Part shown: positions 1 to 10,749 of the stretch, piece after piece
How positions within the stretch are numbered: the stretch's first letter is position 1
Layout of the letters: each line of letters starts with the position of its first letter
DNA from: Aplectana chamaeleonis
Lineage: Eukaryota; Nematoda; Chromadorea; Rhabditida; Cosmocercidae
DNA length: 64,000 nucleotides
Assembly (NCBI GenBank): GCA_029168955.1
Contig: JAPDOI010001055.1
Span: 62,001-126,000 of the forward strand
Direction: 5' to 3'
The notes under the pieces: model-generated
The model's database searches: none
What the model was told of the DNA's origin: nothing
Seen by the model: only the letters and a program-made list of their open reading frames with translations
Position numbers and translations under genes: made by a program

Positions 1-1016
1 TCCAAAATTGAAGCACCTGTGCTCGATGCCCTCCCCTTGTTTTACAGGCGATACATCGATGACTGTCTCATAATCTGCTCTACGCAAGAAGAGATGGACA
101 TGTGTTTCACCCTGATGAACAGTGAGTCCCCACACATAAAACTTGCAGGGAAACCGTCGGGGAGCTGGTTGCCTTTTCTGAATGTTCAGATTCAACTAGC
201 GGAAGGCAGAAAAATCACGAAATGGTACCGCAAACCTTCTACCAAGAATATTCTGGTCCACTGGCGGTCCGCGCATCCCGCTCAGACAAAACTTGCGGAT
301 GTCAGAAACATGTTTCGCACCGCTGTAAATGTGTGTTCTGGAGACGAAGAGCGTGAAGCGTCAGAAAGCCTAGCTTGTCAAATAGCGACTCTTAATGGCT
401 ATGGACCACACGCGCGCAGGTTGCGGAACGCCCACGAAGGTCAGCGAAGTAACAATATACCACAAAGCGACAAAGTTCCTTTCATGATACCATTCATATC
501 CGACGATGTGAGCCTCGCTGTCAGAAAATGCCTTCGAGGAGCGGGATTGGAAAATACTGTATCTCTGGTGGCCATCCCGTCCAATAATTTAAAACGGCAA
601 TTAGTGCGGAATCGTCAATATGATCGCGCATGTGTCACGCCACAGTGCGTCATTTGCCCATCGGGCAGAGAAGGTGACTGTATTGCTTCTGGGGTTATTT
701 ACCTGATCACATGTCAGAGCTGTGGCCAGGAATATATCGGTGAAACAGCCCGCCCACTGCATGTGCGGATCAAAGAGCACTTGGATGGGAAGGAAAAGGC
801 GCGAATTAGTACTGCGCTGGGTTGCCACAGAGTTAATTACCATGACGGGGAAGATTTTGAGGTGAGAGTGGAGATAGTAGCGCGGGAGGCCAAAACAAGT
901 GCGCGAAAAGCGCTCAGGCATTCTGGATCAATGCCAGGACCCCCGAGATCAACCGGAAGGACGAGGGTATAAATATAACGCGGGAACTACAGCCCTACAT
1001 CAGACTAGCCTTCTGA
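1..1016 (+). pseudogene. Penelope-like element (PLE), 3' part: end of RT plus GIY-YIG endonuclease
   Basis: The reading frame is cut by the window start. It opens with the end of a reverse transcriptase: the YIDD catalytic motif C (RYIDDCLII) followed by the PLE-type segment PFLNVQI and KWYRKPS. After a linker comes a Cys-rich stretch (CVTPQCVICP) and a GIY-YIG endonuclease core (GVIYLITC, then EYIGET, then RIKEH). RT followed by GIY-YIG is diagnostic of Penelope-like elements, which copy themselves by target-primed reverse transcription. The first frame stops near 972. A one-base slip around 912-918 moves the true C terminus to another frame that ends at the TGA at 1014-1016, so the copy is dead. 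The 5' two thirds lie outside the window. Confidence 0.9.
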
Positions 1017-1219
1017 TTTGGGGTACTGCCGTCTGATATCTCGGTACCCCGCCGTTTATCTACCGAATACCCTGATGTTCCACGGACTTTGAAAAGGTAT
1101 GTCACTCAGTTCCATGTATCCCAGCCATTTCTTTGGAAAAATTTGTCTTGAATTTCTGTAGGGTAGAAACTACGTTTGGCCGAGTAATTTTACACATAGA
1201 TTCGACCTTTTTTCAGACT

Positions 1220-1251
1220 CCGAAGAGGGCGAGACCGCCGAAACGTTAGTC
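1220..1251 (+). ncRNA. Hammerhead-ribozyme-like core in the PLE 3' region (probably decayed)
   Basis: About 200 bases after the PLE stop codon the order is CCGAAGA (1220-1226), a short GC stem (1227-1239), GAAA (1240-1243), C, GTTA loop, GTC (1249-1251). This is the layout of the minimal type I hammerheads known from Penelope-like elements (CUGANGA, stem II, GAAA, tiny stem III, GUC cleavage triplet). Position 2 of the first box is C instead of U, and I cannot pair a good stem I, so activity is doubtful. It could be chance, but the location beside a PLE supports it. Confidence 0.4.
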
Positions 1252-1311
1252 TTCCAATAAAGCCATACTACCTCGTGCCTGCTACAATCAAAGTATCAAC
1301 TATTATCCTGA

Positions 1312-1539
1312 TGCCGAGGTTTATCGAGAGTCGAACGTGGAGATTATCTTTCGGGAGTCATCAAGGGCTTATTGCTTAGGGCAGGTCTAGGACACAGAAA
1401 ACTCACAACTCACTCTTTCAGAGGTGGTGCTGCCACTCACGCGCTCAGGACAGGTAAGGACGCTGGCGCTATCATGTTGGCTGGAAGGTGGCGGTCTTTC
1501 CAAGCATTCAAGGCCTATGTGGAACCTACCCCACTCTAA
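1312..1539 (+). pseudogene. C-terminal fragment of a tyrosine recombinase (DIRS/PAT- or Crypton-like)
   Basis: An open frame of 75 codons with no start codon ends at TAA 1537-1539. It contains the C-terminal catalytic signature of tyrosine recombinases: the H-x-x-R box inside THSFRGGAATHAL, then GRWRS and the nucleophile tyrosine in FKAYVEP. Tyrosine recombinases of this kind are carried by DIRS/PAT/Ngaro retrotransposons and Crypton transposons, and PAT elements are known in nematodes. The N-terminal part, including the first catalytic arginine, is missing and no RT is next to it, so the element type cannot be decided. It lies 300 bases downstream of the PLE stop codon, suggesting one element landed in or next to the other. 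Confidence 0.75.
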
Positions 1540-2266
1540 ATCCATCCTTTGCTTTGACTGGTCATGCATAATTTTCTCGATGCCCCTCCCGTATCATTCT
1601 TCCAATATTGGATCTCTCCTCTTTGTCCTCTGCGCTACTACAATGTTAGGATCATCTACATATCTCTCGCACGAACTTTACCCCACTTCATCAGGCGCTT
1701 ATTTCCTTCGAGTTAGAAGCGATCTATGCCATGATTTGTTTGCCTCTTTCGATGTACCATTGATTTTCCTTAGCCCTGCAGCTGTGAGTAATTTTATTGT
1801 ATTAGATATGAGTCATAAATTTCCATTTGATCATTTCCTGGTTACGATTTTCGTGAATTGTTTTCTCGTGGTCAAGTGTTTTTCTGAAATGCAAGTGAAT
1901 ATTACATACGCCGATGCACGATAAAGCTTTGAACAACAACTTAGAGCGTGGAAATTCAAAACATAGGTTTTGCCGTAGTATCGGAGGTGAAAATATAGTC
2001 ACTCACTGTATAGGCACATAAAATATAAGGAGTCACACCAACTCCAGCACACATTTTGAGAAGCATTATGAGCACTGAAGAACAACCGCTCTACCGAATA
2101 GATCAGTCGACTTTGCTACTTATGAAACTTTGATCACCGAGGGATGTAGCCCCGTCTAAGTCCGTAACAAAGGTCTGCTTGAACTAGCAGCAAGGGCATC
2201 GCAAGGTGCTCTTCAATTTGCTCACTTCGAACAACGTTAAAATGATAATCGCAAAACGGTCACCAC
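1540..2266. other. No gene recognised
   Basis: This AT-rich stretch has a plus-strand open frame (1424-1924) that is only a frame shadow of the recombinase remnant run into non-coding sequence. I see no domain, clear repeat or RNA here. Confidence 0.5.
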
Positions 2267-4369
2267 CAGGGATGTGCGGCAAATGATTTTGGAGAATCGG
2301 CAAACGGAATTCGACAAATTCTGTCGAAAAATGGCCGGCAATCGGCAAATGACAAACGGCAAAATAAAAAATACCTTGTACAAAAATCGATACGAATGTT
2401 CCAAAGGTGAAGGTAAAAAATCACAATTTTTCATGCACATTTCGTACTTCTATAGCGGGATATGAGATGGTTTTTCATTAATACTACAGGATGTTGAACC
2501 TCTTACGTTGGTTTACGCGATATAAGAAACAGAACTGGAAGGAGTATGCTATTGATTAATGGTAATAGGAATGTTGTGGTAAAAGAATAGCAATTTTTCG
2601 AATTTCTCTAATGTCAACCTTTTTCGCATTAGTAGTCATTCATTTGTTTCGTGTTTCGAGTTCATGGCACAGAATTTAGAGTATAGTGCAATCCAAGTTA
2701 AGACTGTGAGCACCCGAGCTCCATTCAAAGGAATGAAGGAAAGTATTTATATTTTAGGTGATTAATTTCTAACGGCGCCGCTCCTTGGCGTACTTGTTGG
2801 CGTGCCTCACGGTACGTTCACTGTTTGACCGGAATCTGGATGAAAGATAATGACGTGGACAGACGCAGCAAAACGCACGTTTTCGGGGAGTCTTGGGAGC
2901 AATCTTCAGAAACTGCACCATATTCGACAACCGTTTCCCCTTCCGACAGTTTAAATTCCTCCTGAAGTGCGCCCTAACAACTAACGTGCATGCGATTGGG
3001 TAGTTTTTAAAGCTTCTTGGAAGATACTTTTCGTTAAAAGCCGAGGTCATCTCAAATCACCTCCTTCCCTAACAATACGATACGCCTTCCTCCCAACGGA
3101 TCACCCCCGACTCCGCGCCTACGAATTTGATCAAAACAGTTTTTCCCCACGCCATGTACACCCTCCGACACTTTCAACTCACAATAAGTCGCGTTTTTCA
3201 GCGCATTTGTGAGCATAATAGAAGACGGCGATGAGCATACGCTCACAAACTGCCACCGAAGTTTAGCATTCTCTACACGACGTTTAGGAATCTCTCAGTG
3301 AAGTCTCGCTTACTTTTCAAGACAGAAACCAGAAAAGTCTTGCACTCATTCACCGGCGCACTCCTACCGAGCTCCCAGCTCTTGGCTTTGTCTAGTCCTA
3401 CACACTTTCTTTGGTGCTTGGTGCTTTCCCAGTTCGGTCCCACTCACCTTTCCCCAGGATTGGCGCCCTTCCAGTTGGGCACCACACGCTTTCCCTCCGC
3501 TCTGCGCGCTCCCAGTGGAGTGCCGCACATTCTGTGGCCATCGGTCAACACTTAGCCGTTTGTTATGATGTATGTATGTAAGATGATCCAAATAGAAATG
3601 TTTTGTTATCAAATACCTGAAAAAAGCTGAACCAATCAGTGTTTTTTTGCGCTCTCGAAATGTTCAGGGTCATAGTTCTTGTCCCTAAGAGCCCTAGTTT
3701 TTTCCCCTAAGAGTTTCTGAGTCTGAGTCTCGGCTTAGTAGACGTGCCAGATGCACTCTAGCCTCGTTGCGCTGTGGGCACTCAACGTTCCTGAAGTCCT
3801 ACGTGAACAGGATCGACAATAGCACTCCCGACGTTTGCCCGGACTGTGGTGGTCCTGGCCACAATACTCTACACTTATTCAACTGCCCAAAAAACCCTAC
3901 AACATTGACTACAATAGACCTTTGGACGAATCCAACGCTGGTCGCCCAGTTTCTGAACCTATAGCAATTACTCTCTTCGCGGCTGCAAAGAAGAAGAAGA
4001 AGAGCCCTACGTCAATTGCCCGAGGCCTCAATAAGGGGGGGGGCTGGGACCTCGGTACTCTTCCAGACAAGAGGACCCACCCGAGCATGACACTAAGAAA
4101 CTAGGAATTGCTTCAAAATAACCCATTCGCACGGGCGGTTACACCAATTAGCTCAAAGTTCCAAATTTATATGTAGCCTGTCCCTCTGCTTTCGAGCCGT
4201 AGCAAGGCCTATTGGTCTTATCGTGCGCCTCATAATGGCGGCATTTTTTACCTACATATTACGCACTTTTTGCCGAATTTGTCGAAAAATGAGAGGAAAA
4301 AACGGCAAACGACAATCGACGAAATTCGTCCGAACACGGCCGGCAAACGGCAATTGCCGCGCATCCCTG
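2267..4369. mobile_element. hAT-like DNA transposon or large MITE (2.1 kb, 8-bp TSD)
   Basis: The ends are inverted: CAGGGATGTGCGGCAA at 2267 and TTGCCGCGCATCCCTG ending at 4369, one mismatch in 16. The flanking octamers are GTCACCAC (2259-2266) and GTCATCAC (4370-4377), a target duplication with one change. Terminal CAGGG and an 8-bp duplication are hAT features. The sub-terminal 100 bases on both sides are rich in CGGCAAA-type repeats (2270-2360, 4290-4360). Minus-strand open frames at 2769-3050 (93 codons) and 3052-3246 (64 codons) lie inside but match nothing I recognise, so no transposase can be claimed. A LINE 3' end (3736-4005) is inserted inside. Confidence 0.75.
3736..4005 (+). mobile_element. 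5'-truncated 3' end of the PHD-type LINE
   Basis: It encodes the C-terminal Cys/His block of this window's main LINE (CGHSTFLKSY, then CPDCGGPGHNTLHLFNCP), the conserved TTIDLW tail, and a terminal (AAG)n run at 3988-4005. The same block is seen at 10400-10646 and, reversed, at 43870-44120. Only about 270 bases are kept, typical of 5' truncation during target-primed reverse transcription. Confidence 0.85.
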
Positions 4370-4377
4370 GTCATCAC

Positions 4378-4695
4378 TTGTCGAAGTATCTGGGTAGAGA
4401 TAAGAGGGACTTCAGTTGAAAATATTTGTCAAAAAAGAATAGAAGAGCTTCTGACGGAGAACAAGCTTAGGTACGTTTCGATTAATCCAATAATACTTTT
4501 AAAACTATTCGGACTCCTAATATCGTGCTTGATGCACATGAATTTCGAGTGGTATGCCCAAGTCTGTTTTCGAAGAATTCGAATTCGTAACTTTTAAAAA
4601 CAAAAAAAACTTATAAAAAAATATTATTCCAAAACCAGAAATTTCGCGTTACTGTTACTCTATGCAAACTGTTTGACCGAGGTGTACTCACAATA
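4378..4695. other. No gene recognised
   Basis: AT-rich filler between the hAT-like element and the minus-strand LINE. An A-rich run lies near 4596-4630. Nothing else stands out. Confidence 0.5.
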
Positions 4696-5815
4696 CTTTT
4701 TCTTCTTCTTTGCAGCCACATAGAGGGTTTTGTCATAGGTTGAGGGACTGGGCGGCCAGTAATGGATTCGTCCATAGGTCCACTGAGATCAGCGTGGTGG
4801 ATCTCTCCAGACAGTTGAACAAATGTGCAGTATCATGGCCGAGGCAACCGCAGTACGGGCGAACAACCTATTTGCTGCTGTCAATTTTCGAAACGTGATG
4901 CAAAGGCATAATAGAGTGACCACAGCGCAGCGATGCATGAATGCATCTGGCCCTTCAGAGTTGAGACTCGGATGTGCAGAAATTGGGCGGTACTACTCCC
5001 AGTACGGGATTAATGGCCACCTTTTCAGGTGCTGCCAGACCGATGCGGCGCTCTCCAGTATGTGCTGGGTGATGGCCGTGTATGTCGTGACGAAGGTTTC
5101 CCTGCTGCTACCCCACGGTGCACAGCCGAGGGCTCTAAGCACATTAAACTTAGCTTTGACGACAGCCTGCTTCTGCTCTGTGTTCTTACGAAACTTAAGC
5201 TAAGGATCGAGCACAAGACCGAGCAGTTCGGGAAGGCGAGCAGCAGACAAACGATCTCCATCCCACTCGACAAGCGGATGGGTGCTGTGCTCATATGGAT
5301 CCGTTGTGAGTGCGGATACTGATGATTTGGAAGCGGAGATATTTAGCAATTTGTGGTCGAAAAAACCAGCGTGATCAGGTACTCGTTGATCTTGGAGACG
5401 GCCACGTGTATGTCCCGATCCCCACACATGATTGCCATATTATCGGCATAAGCGACCACCCTAATATCCTAGGGAAGGCGGGCATGTCTTCTGGTTCTGG
5501 AACATAATTCCAGCTCGTCTTCCCTTATATTAGTGAATGCCGATATCCAGCGCTTTTGCCACGGCGGTATTGATGGCTCCAATAGGTTACTTGATAAGAC
5601 TCCAGGGTTTACTATGTCGAAAGCCCAAGTGAGATCCAAGGCATCCGCTACAATTATCTGTGGCTTTCTAGCGTTGAACCCATCAGTGGCAAACAGGGTT
5701 GCGAAATTTCGCAACGGGGGAGTTGGTCGCAGAAATTTTGGCCAAAACTTGAAGGTTAGGGGGTCGCAGAAGTTTTGAACCAAAAATGAATTTTTGGTGA
5801 AGATACCCCAAAAAT

Positions 5816-5909
5816 GTTTATGCCGTGTTATATGTTTATGTTTATGCCTTGATTTTTCCGCTTATCTGTTCACGCGTGGTGTTCCACGTATTAATAAATA
5901 AATAAATAA
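5816..5909 (+). mobile_element. 94-bp retroposed tail with (TAAA)n end and 13-bp TSD
   Basis: The insert is flanked by ATACCCCAAAAAT at 5803-5815 and 5910-5922. The other arm of the inverted repeat (6940-6955) carries the uninterrupted site, so the empty site is visible in the same window. The insert ends in AATAAATAAATAAATAA, like the end of the second LINE family at 12048-12066. It is either an extremely 5'-truncated LINE or a SINE sharing that tail. Confidence 0.85.
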
Positions 5910-6455
5910 ATACCCCAAAAATCTCGATATTTTTGGTCACCAAAATAGCAATGCTCAGGTTCTAGACGTTTGAACCCGACTGCTGATAAATTTCCGGCGT
6001 CTGACAGTTTTAGCAATCAAATATTAACAGCCCCGAAATCGCGCTTCGGGGGGGGGGGGGATCGCAAAAATTTTTGATAGTGGGGGGGGGTCGCTCTGAT
6101 TTCGAAAAAATACGCAACGCCCCGCTTGACCTTGATTGGAAGACAGCTAACGTCGTGCCGCTTACCAAGCCTGGTAAGGCCCAGGCTTCAGTCAAGAGAT
6201 ATCGTTCCTTTATGTTGCTGTCCACTTTGGTGGCAAAGGTAGTAATTTTTAACGAAGCTTTTGTGGTGGAATGCAACCTTCTGAATCTGTGCCGAAACAC
6301 CTGTTTCTCGTCGTGTTCTGCCAGGTCCTTCACGATCGACTTCTCGGCTATTTTTGCAAAAAAAAAGGACAGCAACATAAATGAACGATATCTCTTGACT
6401 GAAGCCTGGGGTTTACCAGGCTTGGGAAGCGGCACGACGTTAGCTGTCTTCCAAT

Positions 6456-7071
6456 CAGGGTCAAGCGGGGCGTTGCGTAATTTTTCGAAATCAGAGCGAC
6501 CCCCCACCATCAAAAATTTTTGCGATCCCCCCGAAGCGCGATTTCTGGGCAGTTTACTGTGCTTCTCTGGGTCAAATTCCGGTCCGCAATTGCGTCTCGA
6601 CACGCTTTGCAGCCGCACGCGCTCGAGTCAGTCGGGTTTCCAGCGCCAAAGCCGACTCGATGTGGCTTTCTTATACAATTTTCTCTAATTTTTCTTAGTT
6701 TCCAGTCTCCGAAACCCACCTAGAGTCATCAGATCGGCGACTGCGGCGCGGGAAGCTCTTCCGACTCGGGGGAGTGCGGTCGCAAAGCGTGTCGAGACGC
6801 AATTGCGGACCGGAATTTGGCCCAGATAAGCACAGTACATGTGATTACTAAAACTGTCAGACGCCGAAAATTCTATCAGCGCTCGGGTGCGAACGCTTAG
6901 AACCTGAGCATTGCTACCTTTGGTGGCCAAAAATATCGAGATTTTTGGGGTATCTTCACCAAAAATTCGTTTTGGTTCAAAACTTCTGCGACCCCCTCAC
7001 CTTCAAGTTCTGGCCAAAATTTTTTGCGAGCCCTCCCCCGTTGCGAAATTTCGCAACCCTGCTTGACCCTG
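6456..7071. mobile_element. hAT-type MITE (616 bp) with 8-bp TSD CTTCCAAT
   Basis: It starts CAGGGTCAAGCGGGGCG and ends GCTTGACCCTG. It is flanked by CTTCCAAT at 6448-6455 and 7072-7079, within LINE sequence that reads continuously once the MITE is removed. The same family occurs at 10750-11098. It is interrupted by a TA-flanked MITE at 6557-6835. Confidence 0.85.
6557..6835. mobile_element. TA-flanked MITE (279 bp) nested in the hAT MITE
   Basis: Inverted ends of about 50 bp start CTGTGCTTCTCTGG and continue through CCGGTCCGCAATTGCG. TA dinucleotides flank both sides (6555-6556, 6836-6837). The related MITE at 10750-11098 and the left arm near 6010 lack this insert, giving two empty sites. 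A second copy is at 57942-58192, and smaller relatives with the GAATTCCGGTCCG core are at 34941-35038 and 56059-56624. The TA duplication fits Tc1/mariner-type mobilisation. Confidence 0.85.
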
Positions 7072-7193
7072 CTTCCAATTCTGCGAAATAGTGCACGAAC
7101 CGAACGAAGTGTTTATCAAATCGGTGAGAAGCAGGAGGATTTTAGTCGTTAACTTATTCAAGACAGCAGGCATATCCCGTCAGGACCAACAGC

Positions 7194-10100
7194 ACTGCCG
7201 AGATGTCGTACGTTCGTGCCGCGGCAGTGTGGAGGAAAGAAGACCTTCTCCGTGCAAACCGACGTCAACCCCTCCGCGAAGAGGGTTTTTGTCATGGGAG
7301 AGGTGCTGGCTGGTCGCAGCTCTCCTAAAGATTCCACTACAAATGGCCGGCGTCGAGAGGAATCCAGGACCCGCTCAGAAGTACCCATGCGCCACGTGCG
7401 GCAAGGATGTCACATGGAGGAAAACAAGCGTCCAGTGCCTCGGATGCCAAAGGTGGGTGCATCTCTCCTGTTCGGGTCTCAGTTCTGTGAGGCATCACGA
7501 TCCTTCCTTCCGTTGTGTTCTGTGCTCTGCCCCCAGCAACTCTGATTCCTCATTCACCAACCGCCCCCTCTCTATTGTACATATCAACCTCAACGGCCTT
7601 CGAGCCAAGCTGTCTGAACTCTCTCTTTTCGCACGTACTCATCATCCTGATATCATTATGGCTCAGGAAACCAAGCTGTTTCCTTCCGCTAACGCTCGTT
7701 TACCTAACATTCCTGGCTACACTGCTTATCATGCTCCAAGGTCAGCTCACGGCGGAGGAGTTTCCACTTTTGTATTATCTAATATACCCTCTCATATCAT
7801 ACCAAACACCCCATCGGACGGTACTCTTGAGTACTTACCTATCCATCTCCCTCTTAAAACACCTATATCTCTTTTTAATATCTATATCCCTCCCACCACG
7901 TCCTGTCCCCAATCTTACGACCCTACTCCCTCACTCAAGCAGTTGTACGACTGCTCACTTTCACACTCTGTTGTCTTCGCAGGCGATTTCAATGCTCATA
8001 CATTCTGCTCGTCGCTTGACACTGACGCTAGAGGAGAAGACGTCGAAGAATGGGCGAAGGAGTGCGATCTGGCCATTCTCAACGATGATCAGCCCACTCG
8101 TCTCCCGGCCAACGGCCGATCCTCTAGTCCAGACATCTCTCTTGTATCATCTAATCTCTCCAGCGCCTGCTCTTGGTCGACAGCTACAACTCTGTCCAGT
8201 GATCATATCCCCGTCTTTGTCCATGTCGATCTCTCTAATTCTCTTGCTCCTTATTCAGGTATCCGTCAAAGGTCTTATCTAAATCTTTGCCTTGCAGGCT
8301 GGCGCTTGTTCAGAGAGGTGGCACTTCGCCATGTGGATGACTACCCATGGAATGGAAACGTGCACCAGAAGGAACGTCACTTGACCGACGCCATTCGCAA
8401 GGCCATGAAAGCAGCCATTCCGGAGGGCCGAGTTAAGACCTTCTTTCCCAATGTCACCAGGGAAATCTTGGAGAAGATAAGGACAAAGGGATGCAAAGAG
8501 AGTCGCAGATCACCTGGATCCGACCATTGCTGAGCTGGACAGCGAGATTAAGCGAGATCTGGACAAGCACAAGAAGGAGTGTTGGGAGGAATTCACGGAG
8601 AAGATGAATTTCAAGAGTGATGGAGCGTCAACTTGGAAAGTTCTAAAGAAGATCTCGGGCAAGAGCACCTCCACCAACTATTCCACGATCGAGTTCGAGA
8701 ATGGAGTTTTCAAATCGGGAAAGGAGGCTGCAACTGCTCTCGGAAAGAATTTTTTCATAACTCAGGCTAAGAGAGGGAAACAGAATCGAACACTGTTAGA
8801 GAGCTCTGTAAGTTGCCACTCATGAACGAAGCAGAAGCAGTGACGCCAGCGCAGATTGAAAAGGTGGTAAAAGAGATGCTCAACTCGAAGGTTATAGGAC
8901 CGGATGGCATTAGTCCAGCGGTATTGAAGAAACTGCCGAGTGAGATTATGCCAATCCTGGCTGACGTCGTTAACACTTCATTTCGCACGTGCATCCTACC
9001 CCAAGACTGGAAAATGGCAAGCGTCATTCCGTTGCCGAAGCCTGGTAAATCGCCATCCACAGCGAAGGGATACAGGCCAATAAGTCTTTTATCACCAATT
9101 GTCAAGGTCGCTGAGAAACTGGTCGTCAAGGAGCTGGCCAAGCATAATAACAAACAGCAGCACCAACATGGATTCCGCAAATTACATTCTACCACCACGG
9201 CGCTGCTGGAGATTGTGAGCTATGTCTTGGATGGCTTCAACGCCTATAAACCTCAACGCACTGTTGGTGTAGCCCTGGACCTCACGAAAGCTTTTGATTC
9301 TGTCAACTTGGGCAAACTGTCTGGGAAGCTATTGAGGTCCACCATCCCGCCTAGGCAGAAGCGATGGATTACAGCACTCATCAAAGGGCGCCGAGCAAAA
9401 GTGCTGTTCCAGGGACATGTCTCTAATAGCGTCCCGATCGCTGCCGGTGTCCCTCGAAGAGGAGTCATATCGCCTGCTCTGTTCAGCCTTTACCTTGAAG
9501 ATTTGCCCGTCCCCCCAAGTGACATTAAAGTCGTTGCGTACGCGGATGACATCACCATCTTGTGCCGGGACAGAGACATTAATGTAGCTGCACGCAAGAT
9601 CAATAGCTACCTCGTCGTCTTGAAGAGCTTTCTCGATGATATGATGCTCACTGTCTCTGCCGCTAAATCATCTGTGTCTGTTTTCTCCACTGACCCTAAG
9701 GAACACTGTGCTCACCCCGTTGTGAACTGAGAAGACGCTCGTCTGCCTGCCGCACGTTTCCCGAAGCTGCTTGGTCTAGTATTGGATCCTTCGCTGAGGT
9801 TCCACAAGAATACTGAGCAGAAACAGGCTACAGTGAAAGCAAGGCTCAACGTCCTACGAGCTCTGGAAGAACGTCTTGAGGAAGTAGCAAGAAGACAATT
9901 TTGACCACCTACAAGGCAATATTGCAGCCGGCGTTGGAGTACGCTGCACCGGTATGGCAGCACATGATATCGGATTCATCGTGGACAAAGATGCAGCGAG
10001 TCCAAAATGCTGCTCTTCGGATTGCTACTGGGTGTGCTAAAAGCACCCCAGTGGAACATCTTCATGCTGAAGCCCGAATTCTGCCAGTTAAAGAGCACTG

Positions 10101-10646
10101 TCAACTCCAAGCGCAGCAACTGGTTATTAATATCGTCAAGCAGCCTGATCACCCATTAAGAAGGATTATGAATCCTGTGAGAGAGAGAAATATCAGAAGG
10201 CCTTTTGCGGATGCTCCCGAGAAAGTCAATATACAAAGATGGACGGACTCCCAATTAGATCGCCTTCGTCTTTTACGTGCGGAGCACACCCGTTTCGTCA
10301 GGGATCATTTGAGTAGGGTGGCTGTCAACCCCATATTGGGGATCGCACCACCTGAAGTCAGCAACTCCGAGATGGAACTCGGTAGGCGGGCTAGATGTTC
10401 CCTCGCCTCGTTGCACTGCGGGCATTCACCTATGCTGATGTCATACTCGCACAGGATCGACAGCAGTAAGCCTGACGAGTGTCCGGATTGTGGTAACCCT
10501 GGCCACACTACAGCTCATCTGTTCGATTGTCCGAAGAGGCCCACCTCACTGACGACAATAGATTTGTGGTTGAATCCAACTTCGGTCGCCCGTTTCTTGA
10601 ACCTATGACAAAAACCCTTCTGCGGCTGCAAAGAAGAAGAAGAAGA
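7194..10646 (+). mobile_element. Complete PHD-type non-LTR retrotransposon (LINE), 3.45 kb, 11-bp TSD
   Basis: It is bounded by GGACCAACAGC at 7183-7193 and 10647-10657. The outside sequence is the older minus-strand LINE, which joins up across the insert. The element starts ACTGCCGAGATGTCG and ends in an (AAG)n run after the C-terminal Cys/His block. The order PHD-like finger, AP-endonuclease-like domain, RT and C-terminal Cys/His motif fits the Jockey/CR1 group. The clade is inferred from motif order only. Confidence 0.9.
7230..10608 (+). pseudogene. LINE polyprotein: PHD finger, endonuclease, reverse transcriptase, C-terminal Cys/His motif
   Basis: The first frame runs to 8533. It has a PHD-like finger (CATCGKD, CLGCQRWVHLSC, CVLC), then an exonuclease-endonuclease-phosphatase domain (VHINLNGLRAKL, AQETKL, GDFNAH near 7984, SSDHIPVFV). 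A slip near 8490 and another near 8810 move the frame. The RT follows at 8813-9730 with PDGISP, PLPKPGK, GYRPISLLS, LDLTKAFD and the catalytic YADD near 9540. A tryptophan codon kept in another copy is TGA here (9728-9730). The last part (9901-10608) ends with CGHSPMLMSY and CPDCGNPGHTTAHLFDCP. The protein nicks DNA and reverse-transcribes its own RNA. This copy is complete in length but has at least two frameshifts and a stop. No convincing ATG for the PHD frame is visible; a GTG lies at the position where other copies also have GTG. Confidence 0.9.
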
Positions 10647-10749
10647 GGACCAACAGCTTTGTGGTTCCGCATATCCTTAATAATCTTCTCCACTATACTG
10701 TTCAACATGCACACTGCAGAAGTTCCAGCATTACTAGATCTGCAAGGCG

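Larger units (their letters stand above)
5697..7071. repeat. Large imperfect inverted repeat (foldback) containing hAT MITE and LINE sequence
   Basis: Sequence from 5697 (CAGGGTTGCGAAATTTCGC) to about 6230 is repeated in reverse complement from about 6365 to 7071. Each arm holds a hAT-type MITE body plus about 100 bases of LINE RT (TANVVPL... read toward the centre). The 130-base loop is LINE sequence. The right arm keeps both MITE ends with its target duplication. The left arm has lost its outer CAGGGTCAAG terminus, so the left arm is best explained as an inverted duplicate of the right. Confidence 0.75.

Noticed and set aside
1424..1924. 166-codon plus-strand open frame
   Set aside because: It overlaps the tyrosine recombinase remnant in the wrong frame and continues into AT-rich non-coding sequence.
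7216..7545. 109-codon plus-strand frame overlapping the LINE PHD region, also open in the copies at 51704-51988 and 12171-12440
   Set aside because: It is the shifted frame of conserved LINE DNA. The PHD/endonuclease frame carries the recognisable domains, and similarity of the shadow follows from DNA similarity.
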